Shown: one piece after another, positions 24,705 through 37,862 of the stretch | Layout: each line of letters opens with the position of its first letter | How positions within the stretch are numbered: the first letter of the stretch is position 1 | Assembly: GCF_964340395.1 (NCBI RefSeq) | Contig: NC_135553.1 | Coordinates: 12,911,001-12,975,000, forward strand | DNA length: 64,000 nt | Source: Glandiceps talaboti | Lineage: Eukaryota; Hemichordata; Enteropneusta; Spengelidae | Direction: 5' to 3' | Notes under the pieces: generated by a model | Databases searched by the model: none | What the model saw: only the letters and a program-made list of their open reading frames with translations | Told to the model about the DNA's origin: nothing | Position numbers and translations under genes: made by a program

Positions 24705-27700
24705 TTTTCTCTAGATCTGTCCATCCATTGTCTCATTATCCATGTATGTCGTTCGTTTGGTTGATTTTTTACGAAAATAGTCACTATTTGCATATATTTA
24801 TGCATGACGTCTTTACTGCTCCTTCAGCAATGTTATTTTACTGCAATAATTTATAACGCACAACTTAAACATAATGATGTATAGCTAACAACTTGTAAGG
24901 ACTTATGTATTCATTTAAGTCAACATGTTTCACATCATGATGCATAAGACAAACAGATATTACCATCGCAGAAATTGATTCCTATTTGTCAAACACTATA
25001 AAACCCATAATCATAGTAATTAATCAACCAGTGTTACAAATGATCATGTTGACATTTGATATTTTTAAAAAAAAAACATTCACAGCAAGCAAATCATTAC
25101 TGTAAACGATTTGTAAGCACGGCCATCGTACAGGAATTAAAAAAAACATTTCATAATCCGCCTAAGACATTTAAGATTATGTTAAGCTATTAAAAGCATT
25201 TTGAGGTCTTTGAAACCGAGGATGCCTTCAAAAGCTTTCATGTCTGTGTTTACTATTTGGATGTTGCTATTTTTGTACAGCTACTGAAGATGTGATTTGT
25301 GGCCAGTGGATCAGCCAGGGTAGTTACAAAAAAATCTAGATATAAGTGGATACTGAATTACATTATACTAAGAATACATTTTGTAATATTCGTTGAACTT
25401 TGATAGTAGAGGGCATGTAGTCAAGGTCATTGTGAAGGTTTTCTTTATCAGGGGAACCACACAAAATTCGATTCCTGTCAAGCCTTAGAGTTTGAGATGT
25501 CGCCATTTTCTGTTAGCCTTAAATTGGATATAGCTAATATAATTTCTTATGCTGAGCACTATCAAAATGTTGAAGGTCAAAGTGATGGTTAACACTGTAA
25601 ATATAGCAAATTAAAGTTTACTACTTCATTCTTTAAAGTATGTTCTTTCTGCGTACGGTTTTCCTAGGCTAACAGGGCTAATTTTCAATCACTTGAGACC
25701 CTGGTCAGTCTCTTGACGCTTTCAAACGTGTATCTAGCCAATATTTTAACAATACAGTCCCCAAAATGCAACTTTGTTTTTCAAACATACAGTGACAGAT
25801 TTCTTTCATGCATATTCATAATAATGTAGTCCAACATCTTGAGATACAAAATCTGATATGTAATACTCTCTGAAATGGCAGTTTCATAGCCTTCCATTAG
25901 ATCTGTTATTGTATTAAATGGTCAGAGTCACCTAGATAGCATAATGACCATCATGTTAAACGTACCCGTATTTATATGTGGATTAGGAATTCAGAGTAAA
26001 ATTATTGATAACCCTTTGTTCCGGCAAGTGATAGTATTAGTTGAATGTATTTATATTAAAAGTTTGGTTAAAATGATATACAAACCAGATGGAACTGACA
26101 GAGAACGATATCTCCAATATTTATTTCCGATCAGCCGAAAATTACGACTGACATAAGGAGCCTTGTGACTAGAAGCCACAGACTTGTAAGAAAACCCTTG
26201 TCGAAAGAAGTCAGGAGTAACATATCGGAGAATACTGAACTGTATCTACTAATGGTATTTTAGAACGTTTTTGCACATATTTCTAAAACCGGAGAAAGAA
26301 TGTCGTTGTGATGTAGAGAAATCAAGGTATACATTTCATATATATTTCTGTTCAAACAGCCACAGCTTGGCTTTCGCGTTGTATAAAATCTGACTTTGAA
26401 TAATCTTCCTACAATGTTAAATTAATCAATAGTAAAGGTTAATTCGTGTTGTATATTTTTGTCACTCAAAATAAATTATTTCCCAGGTATTTTGCTTATG
26501 AGTGTGTGATGAATGCAAATGCGGCCTTGCATAACATTTGCAATAAAAGGGATTAGGTACATGTCCTGATTGCATTTACTGATAAAACGAAGTAATGTTA
26601 TACATGGGACATATCAATAGGACGAAAATAAAAGGATCAATTTATCAATGTTGATATGACCTTCAATTAACACTATAAATACAAATTATTTTGGGTATTT
26701 CTTCTTAAAGGGTCGTGATTAGGAAAATAGAATTGCAAAAGCCAGCTGAAGTGCGAAATCATTCCGAGTTGAACACTTACTAATAAGCGATTTTGTACTC
26801 ATGAAAAAAGAAGTAGAGAAGATGAAAAGGATAGACAAGCCTTTAGAACGGGCTATTGCAGGACTGAAATGTAAACATATAAAAATTATAGAACATACCC
26901 TTTTTGTTAAATATATACTATTTTCATGAAATATGTACGATTTACGAAGACATTTTCAAAACACGTTGAAGTGAGGACAACTGGCTAGTTGAGATAAGCA
27001 TACTTTCACCCACCCTATTTATCTTTCTTTCTTTTCATGAACGTATTTAAGCCAAAATAGTCATAGAAAAAAAACAGCAATAACCATAAAGCGTAGTATC
27101 ATGGGATGGAAGATAAATACATGTCAGAAGTAAAAGAGAATACCTGAAACCTTGAATTACATTCAGGCATTCGTGTTGTTATTAATAAAACAAGTGATAC
27201 ACTAGTTGTACATCACTGTAATGATGTGTGTAATAATATGTCGCCAAACCCACTATTACTAACGAATGAACATGTACAGTGTTGTATACACTTTACAATG
27301 TTATAAATACAGAAAAGAGGAACAACAGGAAAGGCGATTGACAGTTAGATCTAAACTCTGTTTTTCATTTTATTTCATTTCCAATTTACTGGTGCTGCAT
27401 ATATATAACTTAGTGATTTAATTTGAACATGTACTAGAGCATACTTTCATTTACGTCCGATGGCAACGCTGAGTGACAAATGCTCGTTTAACTCAGTTTT
27501 TAAATTAGAAAAACAGACAGTTGTATTGCTCATTAAACTTGCATCGCATGACAAGTCTAGCTACTTCAGCAGATTGCATTTGACAATACACATTTAGAAT
27601 ATAACATCAGTCTGATGCCTTATTGCATTGTCAATGACGTTTAAATTTGACATTTTGTGTAGCTTGTGGGTCCCAAAATAGTATTACACCTTTACAAGGT

Positions 27701-28694
27701 ATGATGATTCCATAAATCGAATTTATTCCCTTTTTGTTAAATTTACAAGGAGTCTGGTTTATAGGACGTGATCAGTAAGTTAGACGAGACTAGTTGTCTC
27801 GGTGTTTGACTCCATGGAATGTAAATGAAAGAGAATATTTTTCGAAACTTCTTTTACCGAAAGCTAAACACATTTGACAGATAATCCCTAGTTTGACGTT
27901 CTTCTTGCGACATTTCCTTGTACGGAACCTGTTCTACGCCCAAAGCAAAACACTCTACTTCTTAGTGGCCTGGGAAATCTACCTACAATCATGGATTAAT
28001 TCTGCATACCAAACGTGTTCAAGTGGCATCCGAACTTTGCAAGGGTATTGAGTCTGATTATTTTCAATTGTGTGGTAACTTTTTTCTCTGACAGGTAATG
28101 ATTGGCTTGTTGAGACCGCGAGGCACGACATCTCTTTCGACAATTTCTAATTGTGTACTTATATTTGAATAACGTTTTATACCTCGGCAAGAAACAATTT
28201 GTGTTGTCTAGGAAGTCATGTTCTCTACACATTGCCTGTGGGCTGATACATACGATGTTCACATATTATTCACACGCACTCGTGGTCCGTTTATCGATTT
28301 TTCGATCTACGTCACTTAAAGAGTTGCATAAAGTGAGTATGCTTTACCACGTCATAAGTAAACACCAAGTGAGCGCTTGACTGTTTAAGTAAATACATAT
28401 GTCCATCAGTTTAATATACAACTGGTCAAGTTTGTCATACTTATTTTATTTTAGCTCATAAGTGTTGTTTATTTTGACTTGGACCATACAATGTACATAA
28501 CGAATGTCAACATGAAGCATAGCATATTTGCAGATTAGTACTAGAAACCATGCATGCTGTCAACGTCAGCATAATACGACAAAATATTTAAGTAGATGGT
28601 ATATAAATAATTGTGAGAAATGTTTTGAATATGAGGAAACCTTCAATTTATTTACACATTATTAAGTTTATTAAGTAAATTTTGCCATTATTTA
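24705..28694. other. Featureless ~4 kb AT-rich stretch
   Basis: No microsatellite, transposon or plausible exon recognised. Frames are all under 90 codons. Confidence 0.6.
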
Positions 28695-28836
28695 AACAAT
28701 AATGTACGCCCTCCCAGCCCATAATGGACGAAAGCAAACTTTGAACGACATAATGGGCGAGGCGACAGCCGAGCCCATTATGGAGTGCAAAGTTTGCTTG
28801 AGTCCATTATGGGCTGGGAGGGCGTACATTATTGTT
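28695..28836. repeat. Nested perfect palindrome (foldback element)
   Basis: The 34-base left arm 28695-28728 is a perfect reverse complement of 28803-28836. Inside it, 28732-28743 (AAGCAAACTTTG) pairs perfectly with 28788-28799, and 28749-28758 (CATAATGGGC) with 28773-28782, around a GGCGACAGCC mini-hairpin. Only short asymmetric joints break the fold. The decamer GCCCATAATG, or its near-copy with TTA in place of TAA, occurs four times in alternating orientation. Perfect pairing indicates a young or selected foldback/MITE-like element. A transcript would form one long hairpin. Function unknown. Confidence 0.93.
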
Positions 28837-29236
28837 ATTATTTTATAGTTTTGCCAATTCCAGTGAATTTGTAGACCGAGAAACGCAAAACAACGTATGA
28901 TATACACAGCGCTGAACATCGTCTGCCATGTTCGGCCCGGAAGCTGAATACTAATCATAGCTACACACGTACATACACGTACACACACACATATACACTT
29001 CAATGAACTGCTGTGAACACAAATTTTTTTCATGAATGCATTGTATTTTTAAACAGTGGAAATGACAATCATAAGTAACAACATACATTTCGAAAAAATA
29101 CCTTACGGACATAAGCTTGTATTGTTATGCTCGTTCCGTGGCCGCCATGCCCAATAACGGAGTACATTATCAGTAATAATGTACAGCGATGACGTCACAA
29201 AATTCACTGGAATTGGTAATGCTATAATATAATAAG
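28835..29236. mobile_element. Putative MITE-like element with ~36-bp imperfect terminal inverted repeats
   Basis: CCAATTCCAGTGAATTT at 28854-28870 matches the reverse complement of 29200-29216 exactly. Outward, TTATTATTTTATAG at about 28835 pairs with few mismatches to the region out to about 29235. The interior has no transposase frame. Near the right end, GTACATTAT (29162-29170) and ATAATGTAC (29176-29184) form a hairpin that reuses the AATAATGTAC string of the neighbouring palindrome. I infer a non-autonomous DNA element and could not fix a target-site duplication or superfamily. Confidence 0.55.
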
Positions 29237-30543
29237 TTATAATGGGATATTTGATAAACTACTGTATTATCGTTGGCTGAAAATGAAAGTAGTAAACACT
29301 AACGGCAATGGACAAGGAAGTGAAGTACATTTCATTTTTATCATGAACCAGCCTTGGGAAAATAATGAATGGGGAAATTTCATCACGGAAAGATCAAAAT
29401 GCCACCCTCATACTCAGTCTATTATTTGTAAGTAGAGCTCGAGTGTATCACGTTAGTTGGATCTCGGCAAAACAATCACAATGTGCTCATGTGACATTTA
29501 AACAATATTATTCATGAAGTTTGTAATGCATTCATTAATTACAATTGCCAAGTATCTAAATATGATACATCATGACACTACATTTAATCATTTTTTTAAA
29601 TACACGAACACCAGGTTTTATTGAGTCCGAGCAAAATGCCAATGTTAACGGCACGCCCTTTTTGTGATATCCGTAATGAAACCACAGTCAGTACACTTGT
29701 ATGAATACGTATTTTCCCCTAGAAAAGCACATTCAAACTAAACAGTGCATCATATTGTTACCATGTTCTATAGAGTAAGTTTCAAAAACACCAGTATAAA
29801 AGCCGTAAACATACCTGTGAATATTAAGACTATTATCAAATACCTTTGAATATTATCTCCCTGATTATGACTTCTTATAATTGATAGTTCCCTATCGACA
29901 GGTTGTCACCGTACATGCGAATCGTAGAGAAATGTGAATAAAGATCAAAGCATCCGCAACATTAAATGTTTCTAGACACAAGTTAAGGATTCGATGATTA
30001 ATTATATGAAAGGACCCCTGAAGGTGTAATCATATAAAATCTCCCGGATTATGACTTCTTCTCGAGTAATAAATCCAGATTCGATTAATATAGTAGCTTT
30101 AAAAGTGTCGAAAAGTACATCATCCTACTGTTATTTGTAGTGTAAACATGTGTCCCAATTTTCTTTTGATTAATTTTACCTTCTGTCAACATTAATTAAA
30201 TGCATGTTTAACGATTATATAACTATAATGTGTTAGCATTGTGTAATTAAGCAAACGTTTACTAAACTAAACAAACGCACCAGGATTTAATGTCTTTGTT
30301 TCCAGGTGAACTTAAAATACATCAAGTTATGTTGTGAGGGTGTCATACTGCAGTTTCAAGCAACACTTCATAACTCATTTTAATTAACATTGACGAAAAA
30401 GCAAAATGTGAGGAAATGAACATTACAAAGTAAGAGGTTATTCCGAACTGCATATATATATATATAATATTAAAGTGAGCTGTAGTTGCATGGACAACAT
30501 GGGTAAAATAATTAACGGTCACAATAAAGCCATATACTTTCAA
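29237..30543. other. Gene-free AT-rich stretch
   Basis: No gene recognised. A 22-24 bp phrase (TCTCCC, one variable base, GATTATGACTTCTT) occurs at about 29858 and again at about 30041, a dispersed short duplication. The 5' limit of the Penelope-like element below may lie in the last part of this stretch. Confidence 0.55.
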
Positions 30544-31000
30544 AAGCTAAGCAAACACAACAAAGTACCTGTAAGTACCTGTAACTGCAGAAAACCAAAG
30601 GAGTGACCCTCGCAGGAAAATGCCTCATAAAAAGCATTGTATACAAAGCAACAGTCACCACTCACCAAGATCACAAATCATACATAGGTGTTAGTGACAC
30701 AGAATTCAAAAGCAGGTTTAACAACCACAAGTCTTCATTTAAACTTGATCACAAGAAGAAAGACACTGCACTCAGCAAATACATGTGGCACCTAAAAGAC
30801 AGCAAAACCGATTACGACATACACTGGTCAGTTCTCAAGCAGGCTTCCTCATACTCAAATGTTACCAAACGATGTCAACTATGTCCCTGGGAAAAATATT
30901 TTATTATAACTGCCGACAAATCAACGACCTTGAACAGCAGAACTGAATTAATCAGTAAATGCCGGCACGCTAACTAGTTCTTACTTAATAATACGTATAC
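30544..31000 (+). pseudogene. Penelope-like element 3' fragment (linker + GIY-YIG endonuclease), frameshifted
   Basis: Penelope-like retroelements carry a reverse transcriptase and a C-terminal GIY-YIG nuclease. Here only the 3' part remains. The frame at 30550 reads SKHNK then TCNCRKPKE, the cysteine-bearing linker, and stops at a TGA (30604). One missing base shifts to the next frame, where LAGKC, IVYKATV (the GIY-equivalent strand), SYIGVSD (YIG), the Arg in FKSRF, the Glu in CPWEKYF and LNSRTELISKCRHAN follow in family order to 30974. A TAG at 30975-30977 interrupts the tail that continues as FLLNN. The RT domain is absent. Copy is dead: 5'-truncated, one frameshift, one nonsense. Probably relic DNA immobilised beside (TA)n. 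Confidence 0.85.
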
Positions 31001-31017
31001 TTATCAGACTCGTCTTC

Positions 31018-31180
<163 letters not shown>

Positions 31181-34100
31181 CGTAAGCCCATGTCGGTGTT
31201 TTATTAACACATGACACACGATTGCCAAATCTTATTCCTCCACTTCCTTTGGCATAAACATAATAATGACTCATATAGGTAGAATGGGGTTTATGTGGAT
31301 AATGTCACAAGCCATGGTGAGTGTAATATGTAACCAGATCTGACGATGTTACTACTCTTCGTTACATCCTAGTTACCGATATATACGTAGGCAACATTTG
31401 CACATAAATCTACCGTTGTCAACCAGACCATGGATTTTAATCAGTAAACCTATCTGTAGGCTAAACAATAATCGTAAATTGATTTCAGGTAGCTGTGGTT
31501 GTTGACCCATTCCATGCACAATCTTATCCCACGAGGGAAAACAAATGTCTTTTATAGGTAGACTATTCATTATTAATACATGTAGATAGCAAGTATTGTT
31601 TTCCTGTATATCATTAAAAATTTTAATTCTACAGAAGAGACTAGTATATGAAAAGTATAATCTATTTCTCTGAATGGAAAGCCAGATGTTATTCCAGCGC
31701 TGAAAGATCCTTGTAAACAAATCTTCCATATAGCTATTCACACTATAGAACAAATCTCAGAATTAATATAATTGATGATCGCAAGTTAAAAAGGATAACT
31801 GCGCGTGTTATGTATATAGTGACATAAACACACATAAACCTTAGTACTGCTCCCATATAACGATTCATGATACTAAACACACACACAAGGATTTAAGCCA
31901 TACCCAATGATTCATGAATACGGTTGAAAAGAGAATCAAAGAATTAACCCGATGAACACAATATCTTTATTATGGAATTCCTACTCTTTTTCCCTTTTAG
32001 CATCCCAAAGGCAGAAACCATGCAAATCTTTATATTTTGATTGGCATATCACGCTATCATAGAGGCCGAATGCCAGTTCTCAAGGAGTCCAGTGGCATGA
32101 CAAATACGTCTTCGAGTTAAAGTCATCATGCCCACAGAAGTAAATGTAACATCACATTGAATTCTAACATTGCTCCCCTGGACATATTTTAATATGTCAC
32201 ATGATACTGTATATTTTCATATAGAAACAATATGTTACGTTTAGCATCGAGTTCCTCTATGGAAGCCCTTGAGAATTCTGCATGTTTAATGAAGGATATA
32301 AGTTCTGAGAAAGTCTTTCTATGTGTTACATTTTTATTGCTCTTTGCGATACATATACAATACAAGTACATACACATTAAAAAGTATTCCCAAATCTGCA
32401 TATTTATGGTATTTCCCACAGAAACAATATATTACATAACTCATGCACTTGACGTAAGTAATAATGACTTATGTCCAATGTTGGATAAGATTTAGCTGTT
32501 TGATGAGTTTGTGGTGTAAACTATATGTCATGAAGTATCTTAGCTGTTTCGGAAAACAAAATAATCCCATGCACCTTACGAATGCAAATCTTTAGACAAC
32601 AGTGTTTTGAATGATCGACATGGAAAATTCCGAAAAGACTATGCGTAATAATACAATACATAAAAATATATGACAACATTTGTGGTATTCGAATAATAAC
32701 ATGAACATTAACAAAAGTCAATCAATCAATCATGAAGTCTAATCTTCCCTGCATTTTTGTTTTGTATGATCATCATTAATCATAGTATTTCGTTAAATAT
32801 GACATTTGTTTGATAGTCTCATTTTAACTGAAATTATAATTAGAATAATATGGACCGATGTTGAATGCTGTGTGGTTATGAAGATATCATCGAAGTATCT
32901 GAAAACCTGGGAAGTGGTGGGATGATAAATTTATACTTAATCTTAATGTGTATTGAGTCATTGGTTCCCATGTCCCAATATTTAATAGCTTTATGGACCT
33001 CTAACTTTCGTCACTGATGTAGAATTACAGCGACTGAAAAAGCCTTGCCTTCGAAAAGATCAGTTGGATTTCAATTTCCTGTTGTGGGAGCACTACACCC
33101 GGTTCTATTTACTACGCAGAGTTTGATAACTATCTATTAGTAAAATCAAAGGGGAACAGATAAGCTTTTAACAAATCGTTTCTGCTCATCGAACATTGAT
33201 ATAGTCGAATGCCTCTAACTATAGGCACCTGAATCTCTGGATTATGTATTACATTCATTTTTTTCCGAACCGATTTACTGATCTGCATTGGCGTGAAAGA
33301 CAATTCAGTGGGCACAAAGTATTTGTATCCTCAATTTTTCTGTATTGCATGTCACTGACAAACCCACTCAAGCTAACATAATTTCAAATAATTGTGTCTC
33401 ACAATGCTTTAAGTGTAATAATTGTTTCATTCATAGCGTGAAAATGTCACATTCTGGTATAGGTATTGGCGTTTTGATAGAATTATCGCAACGCATTGGT
33501 TTATTGATCGCTTTGAAATGACACATTCAACTACACGTATTGGCATCTCGATATTAGCATACTAGACATTTAAGGACAAAAGCGAATTCTGTATATTTGA
33601 TATTGGACTATCAAACTAACTATGCTTAAATATTTTAGTCACAAGCCTGAATGCTATTAAACTTTATAGTGAAACGTTAGGTATTTTCCTGTTGTTGTCC
33701 AAATAATTACGTGTTCTGACAATGTCGAAATTTCTGAAGTTCAAACAACGGTTGGACTAGTATTGTTCCAACTATAGTGCCAAAACATGAAACGACGAAT
33801 ACGAAACATTCTATAATATAATGAGCCTTTCGACACAAACCATCAAATCTCAAGAATTTACCAAATGCCAAAAGCCATAAAAGCCATAAAAGGGAAGACT
33901 AATTGTCTACGAATGACATTTTAAAACTACATTAAGCGTCGGCGGTTTACCGATACATCTCTGGTAATTATGAAAAGAAGTCGTCTTCAGGTATTGGTAA
34001 TCTATTTAGGGATTGTGAAAACCAATCTGTCATTATATTCAATCATATTCACACAATTAAAAACGCTGTTATTAAAATAACGCTCGCAGAAAATTAATCG

Positions 34101-37100
34101 AAATAGACTGAGTGTCTGCATGCTTTTTGACTTAACTATGAAAACCAACAGCTATGTAATCATAATTGGTTCTGAATTGTACATAGTAACTCGTCATCAG
34201 CATGTTGAAAAAAATCTTTGTAAATCACTGAAGTCACTGCTCTTTCTCTTGACACTTTGACTTTGTGATTTCGTTAGACCAACTGTATTTACTTAGCATT
34301 TCCATATAAATGTTCTACAGGAAGAGAAGAATAGTAAATATTGAACGAACAAAATACAGTTTGCTTTGGCATTTAACCTGAAATCGTTGACACGTATAGC
34401 TAGAATCAATGCGTGTTTCCTGTCAAACCCATGTGGTCTCTTCTGAGAGCGTGATCGCCGTATTGGTTAAGCAGAAGTAGTTTGGAGCCTATTCTACATT
34501 TTATCAATGTTTATGACACATTTTGTGTTATCTAATAAGCTTCCTTTATTTGTACTTTTCTTACGACATTGTATAAGATTGTATTGCATTGCATACCTAA
34601 CGATGAATTCTACATCGAGTAGAGTAATGAGTCTCATCGCGACTGTAACATTATAAGAATGGCGATTTTATTTGAAATTTCACTTTATGATTTAACTTTG
34701 CACAATTACACCAAGTGTGTGTGATTCAAAGGATTTTATACTTGTAACAAAATGAGCGGCACAATATATAGCTACACCATTTTAATATGTGCCATATTCT
34801 CATTTCACTGCATTGCACCGTCATCAGCAATATTCGGCATTCAATCATTCCAAACAATTGTAGTCAGTTTAAAATTGTTAAATATTGAAAATAACTAAAC
34901 AAAATTTCAATCGAGGTTATCAGAGAAAATGGGTTTGGCAATGGCGTTGAATTTTAACATGTGTTGATATTATGACATTTTAACACCGGGTAAATGATAT
35001 TTGCTACTTTGAACGTGTAATTGCGGAATATTTACATTTGACGATTCGGATGTCAACAAAGCGCTGCGTTCACGGTCCACACACGTTTAAAATAGCTTTT
35101 TTCAAAAGATGAGTAAGCTCATCCCATAAAGTTACGTGTTGCCGTGGAAACTTCCATCACGAGCAATTTTAAGCAGTCTTGTGTTTCTCTGAACAGAATG
35201 TGTTATGCTATGGTCTGAATACAGCCATTGCTGAACCCGTTTTATTATGACGTATGCCATGCTACTTGAATAAAGATACGAAAGGCATATGACTGTATAT
35301 TCCGTAAGTAAAGATTCAAATGTTGGCCTTATTACATTACTGCAATCTGATACCCAAAGTCGTAATATGTATAGAAGTATTATATCAGAGTACTATCCGG
35401 AGGGGTTCCAAAACAATATGTGCTCTCATCATTTTTGTATCTCAAGAATGGCATTTATTTGCGGTATGACTTCTTACATCTAAGCGATGTGATACGATAA
35501 GTTAACCGTCTAATGATGATAGCAGTTAATGACCTTGTATGGAATTAAACTGACATTCCCAAGCGTTGCCAAGGTAAGAAACACAACTCACTGCCCCGAT
35601 AAACGATTGATGAAGCATCAATTGGGCTTTTAAGTGAAATGTTGGGCCATTAAGATGCCATAAAGTAGACCGTTTGAACAAAATAACCATTGTAGATAAA
35701 ACAATGTTTAAAAAAAATAAAAGTCCTTGGAGTTTTGATACTGATTTTTTTATCATGTCTGTAGCTACAAGAGTGCGTACGTATCGTGACAAAGAAATTA
35801 ATAAATAAGGACTATTTTTAGCAGCAAAATGAATAATGAATAAAAAAGCCATTTTGTGGTACATTTAAGTAATATGATGCATTGAGGAAAACGGCTTACT
35901 TTGCAGGTTTAGTAATTAGTCGCGTATATTTTATAGATATCTATTACTTGCCAAACCTAGACCCAGATTCTTAGTAATTCAATGTGGTTTGATTTTATAT
36001 ATTGAATATAGATGTGTACACAATGTAGAACTCATAGGATGATCTAGGGATCATGTTGTTTTACCCGTAATCACTTAAGATAACGTCTTAGTATGTTGAG
36101 CATTAAAGAACATGTTTACTTTATTCCTAAGCCTATTCCATTCCCAAGCAGGTATCTTCACGCAAAAAGAGTGTGATGTTTCCAGCATCCTCAGAGGTAT
36201 TTGATATATCCTTAATCTCTGAAAACACATTGCGATTACACAGCCTGTATGTGTTCCATTAATCTTTTTTACTACCAAACACTCTTGAACCATCAAGGTT
36301 ACATTAAATGTATATCTAATGTCTACTCCCTCAAAAGTGTTTTGGGCGAGATTCGTATCAGTCTTTTCGGGTCATAAACTATTTATCAGCCCGGTTTTAT
36401 GACAGGACGCTGTCCTCCCCCGTTATACGTTCGGAAAACGACATGACATAATATATAATACAAGTTTGTATTTTTAAGCTGACCTAAGGTGTATTATTTA
36501 TTATTGTACATTTCATAGTCTGTATATGGTATACACACCCAACCCTCAGCGCTTCATCTAGTGCATTTATGTTTCTTTGTTAATAAAATGACTTTAATGA
36601 GGAATGCTATGTATTATATGTTGAAGCAAGTTAGATTTTTAGGGATTTAGGTATAATAATTCCTACATGCTAAATTATGCACCCTTTGCAAAGTCAATAT
36701 CTGTGTACAGTTAAAACAGACAAGGTTTTTCAATAAAGAATATATACAAATTTACTACCTGGAGGATCGAAATTAAAGCAGTACGAATCACACATGATCA
36801 TGTTATGTGATTATATAATCTATATGGTGTATGTTTTCGAGAACGATTTATCGAGTTCTGATTTGTGACTGGCAGTCGAAATACGTAGAGTATTTTATCT
36901 TTCTGATAAAAATCAACTTAGATGTCAATAGTATGCAACACTTGATGTCAGCTTCTGGAATATGTATGAAGAGATAAATACTGCACTTGGCCATCTGGGA
37001 CTTTGCTGAAATAAAATACCTTCACGATATTGCACACAGCCTGCTTGGATTCTGTCTCTAAAAGTCACCAAGCGCATCAGTGATGTTATCAAGATGAGAA

Positions 37101-37778
37101 TGCAAATAACTTGAACGTATATCATTTAGCAGAAATTTTACGATTTCATTTTTTAAACATATATTTGAAGCAAATTGAAAAAGTTACCAGATGGTGCCTC
37201 AAATTTTAATATCGCCAACTTAACATACTACACACGTCGTCCATACTTATCCGAAGATATTACTTAGAACTAACAAAGATATAATCTAATACCATTTTCG
37301 TTTAAAATGTCAGCATGTGAAAGAAACTTATCGCATCATGTAGATGGTATTTGTGAACAAAGATACTGAGGTACTGAGAACATATTGAAGCGTTGAATAA
37401 TTCAATGTAATGTTTCAAATTGAAAATGATATGAGTTGTTGAATTGGCTGTAGAACTACCATCTGTATTGTAATAGTCATACTTTAATGCTGTTGGTAAG
37501 GACCTTGTACGCGTTTCCAAACGTTCGCATGGCCGGGACAAACATAGCATTAATCTTTTAACACAATTAGTGAGTAGATCTCAGACAATGATTAATTAAA
37601 GTCTCGACGCCAACATGAAAAACAAATGTTCGTTATACTTACAGTGAATTTCAGAATACCGTGCATATTTTGTGTTTGATACAACTGTAACAAATTGTAG
37701 GGGGCCTCTACTGTTAAGGTAACCCCTTCAATGTTACTCTCTCTCTCTCCACTTTGTACACGGGATCGACTTGGACTT
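31181..37778. other. Featureless ~6.6 kb AT-rich stretch
   Basis: I see no microsatellite longer than a few units, no transposon and no convincing exon. The longest frames are 126 codons (31373-31753, minus) and 112 codons (35526-35864, minus). Neither has recognisable motifs. Consistent with a long intron or intergenic DNA. Confidence 0.55.
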
Positions 37779-37779
37779 T

Positions 37780-37862
37780 TGGGGAATTAGCTCAGACTAC
37801 ACACAATGTTCATGGTTAACCTGGATCATTTGGAAGTGGCCATGGAGCAGATCGAAGCTCCT
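37780..37862 (+). other. tRNA-Ala-like relic (A-box and weak B-box)
   Basis: GGGGAATTAGCTCAGA resembles the 5' end and A box of an alanine tRNA, and CAGATCGAAGCTCC about 60 bases on resembles a B box. The spacing is long and I cannot fold a proper anticodon or acceptor stem, so this is not a functional tRNA gene. It could be a tRNA-derived SINE head, a worn tRNA pseudogene or coincidence. Confidence 0.2.

Noticed and set aside
24413-24856. Ser-Val-Cys-Leu and Thr-Asp-Gly-Arg repeat proteins
   Set aside because: Generated by the TGTC/CGTC microsatellite, with five overlapping frames on both strands.
28692-29033. 113-codon minus-strand frame
   Set aside because: It crosses the nested palindrome, so its C-terminal half is simply the palindrome translated.
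34448-34475. Leu/Ser tRNA A-box-like string (GCCGTATTGGTTAAGCAG)
   Set aside because: No B box and no foldable cloverleaf follow.
36925-37125. Possible minus-strand exon after a TTTTATTTCAG acceptor
   Set aside because: The downstream peptide does not resemble the expected continuation of the receptor domain and has no clear donor.
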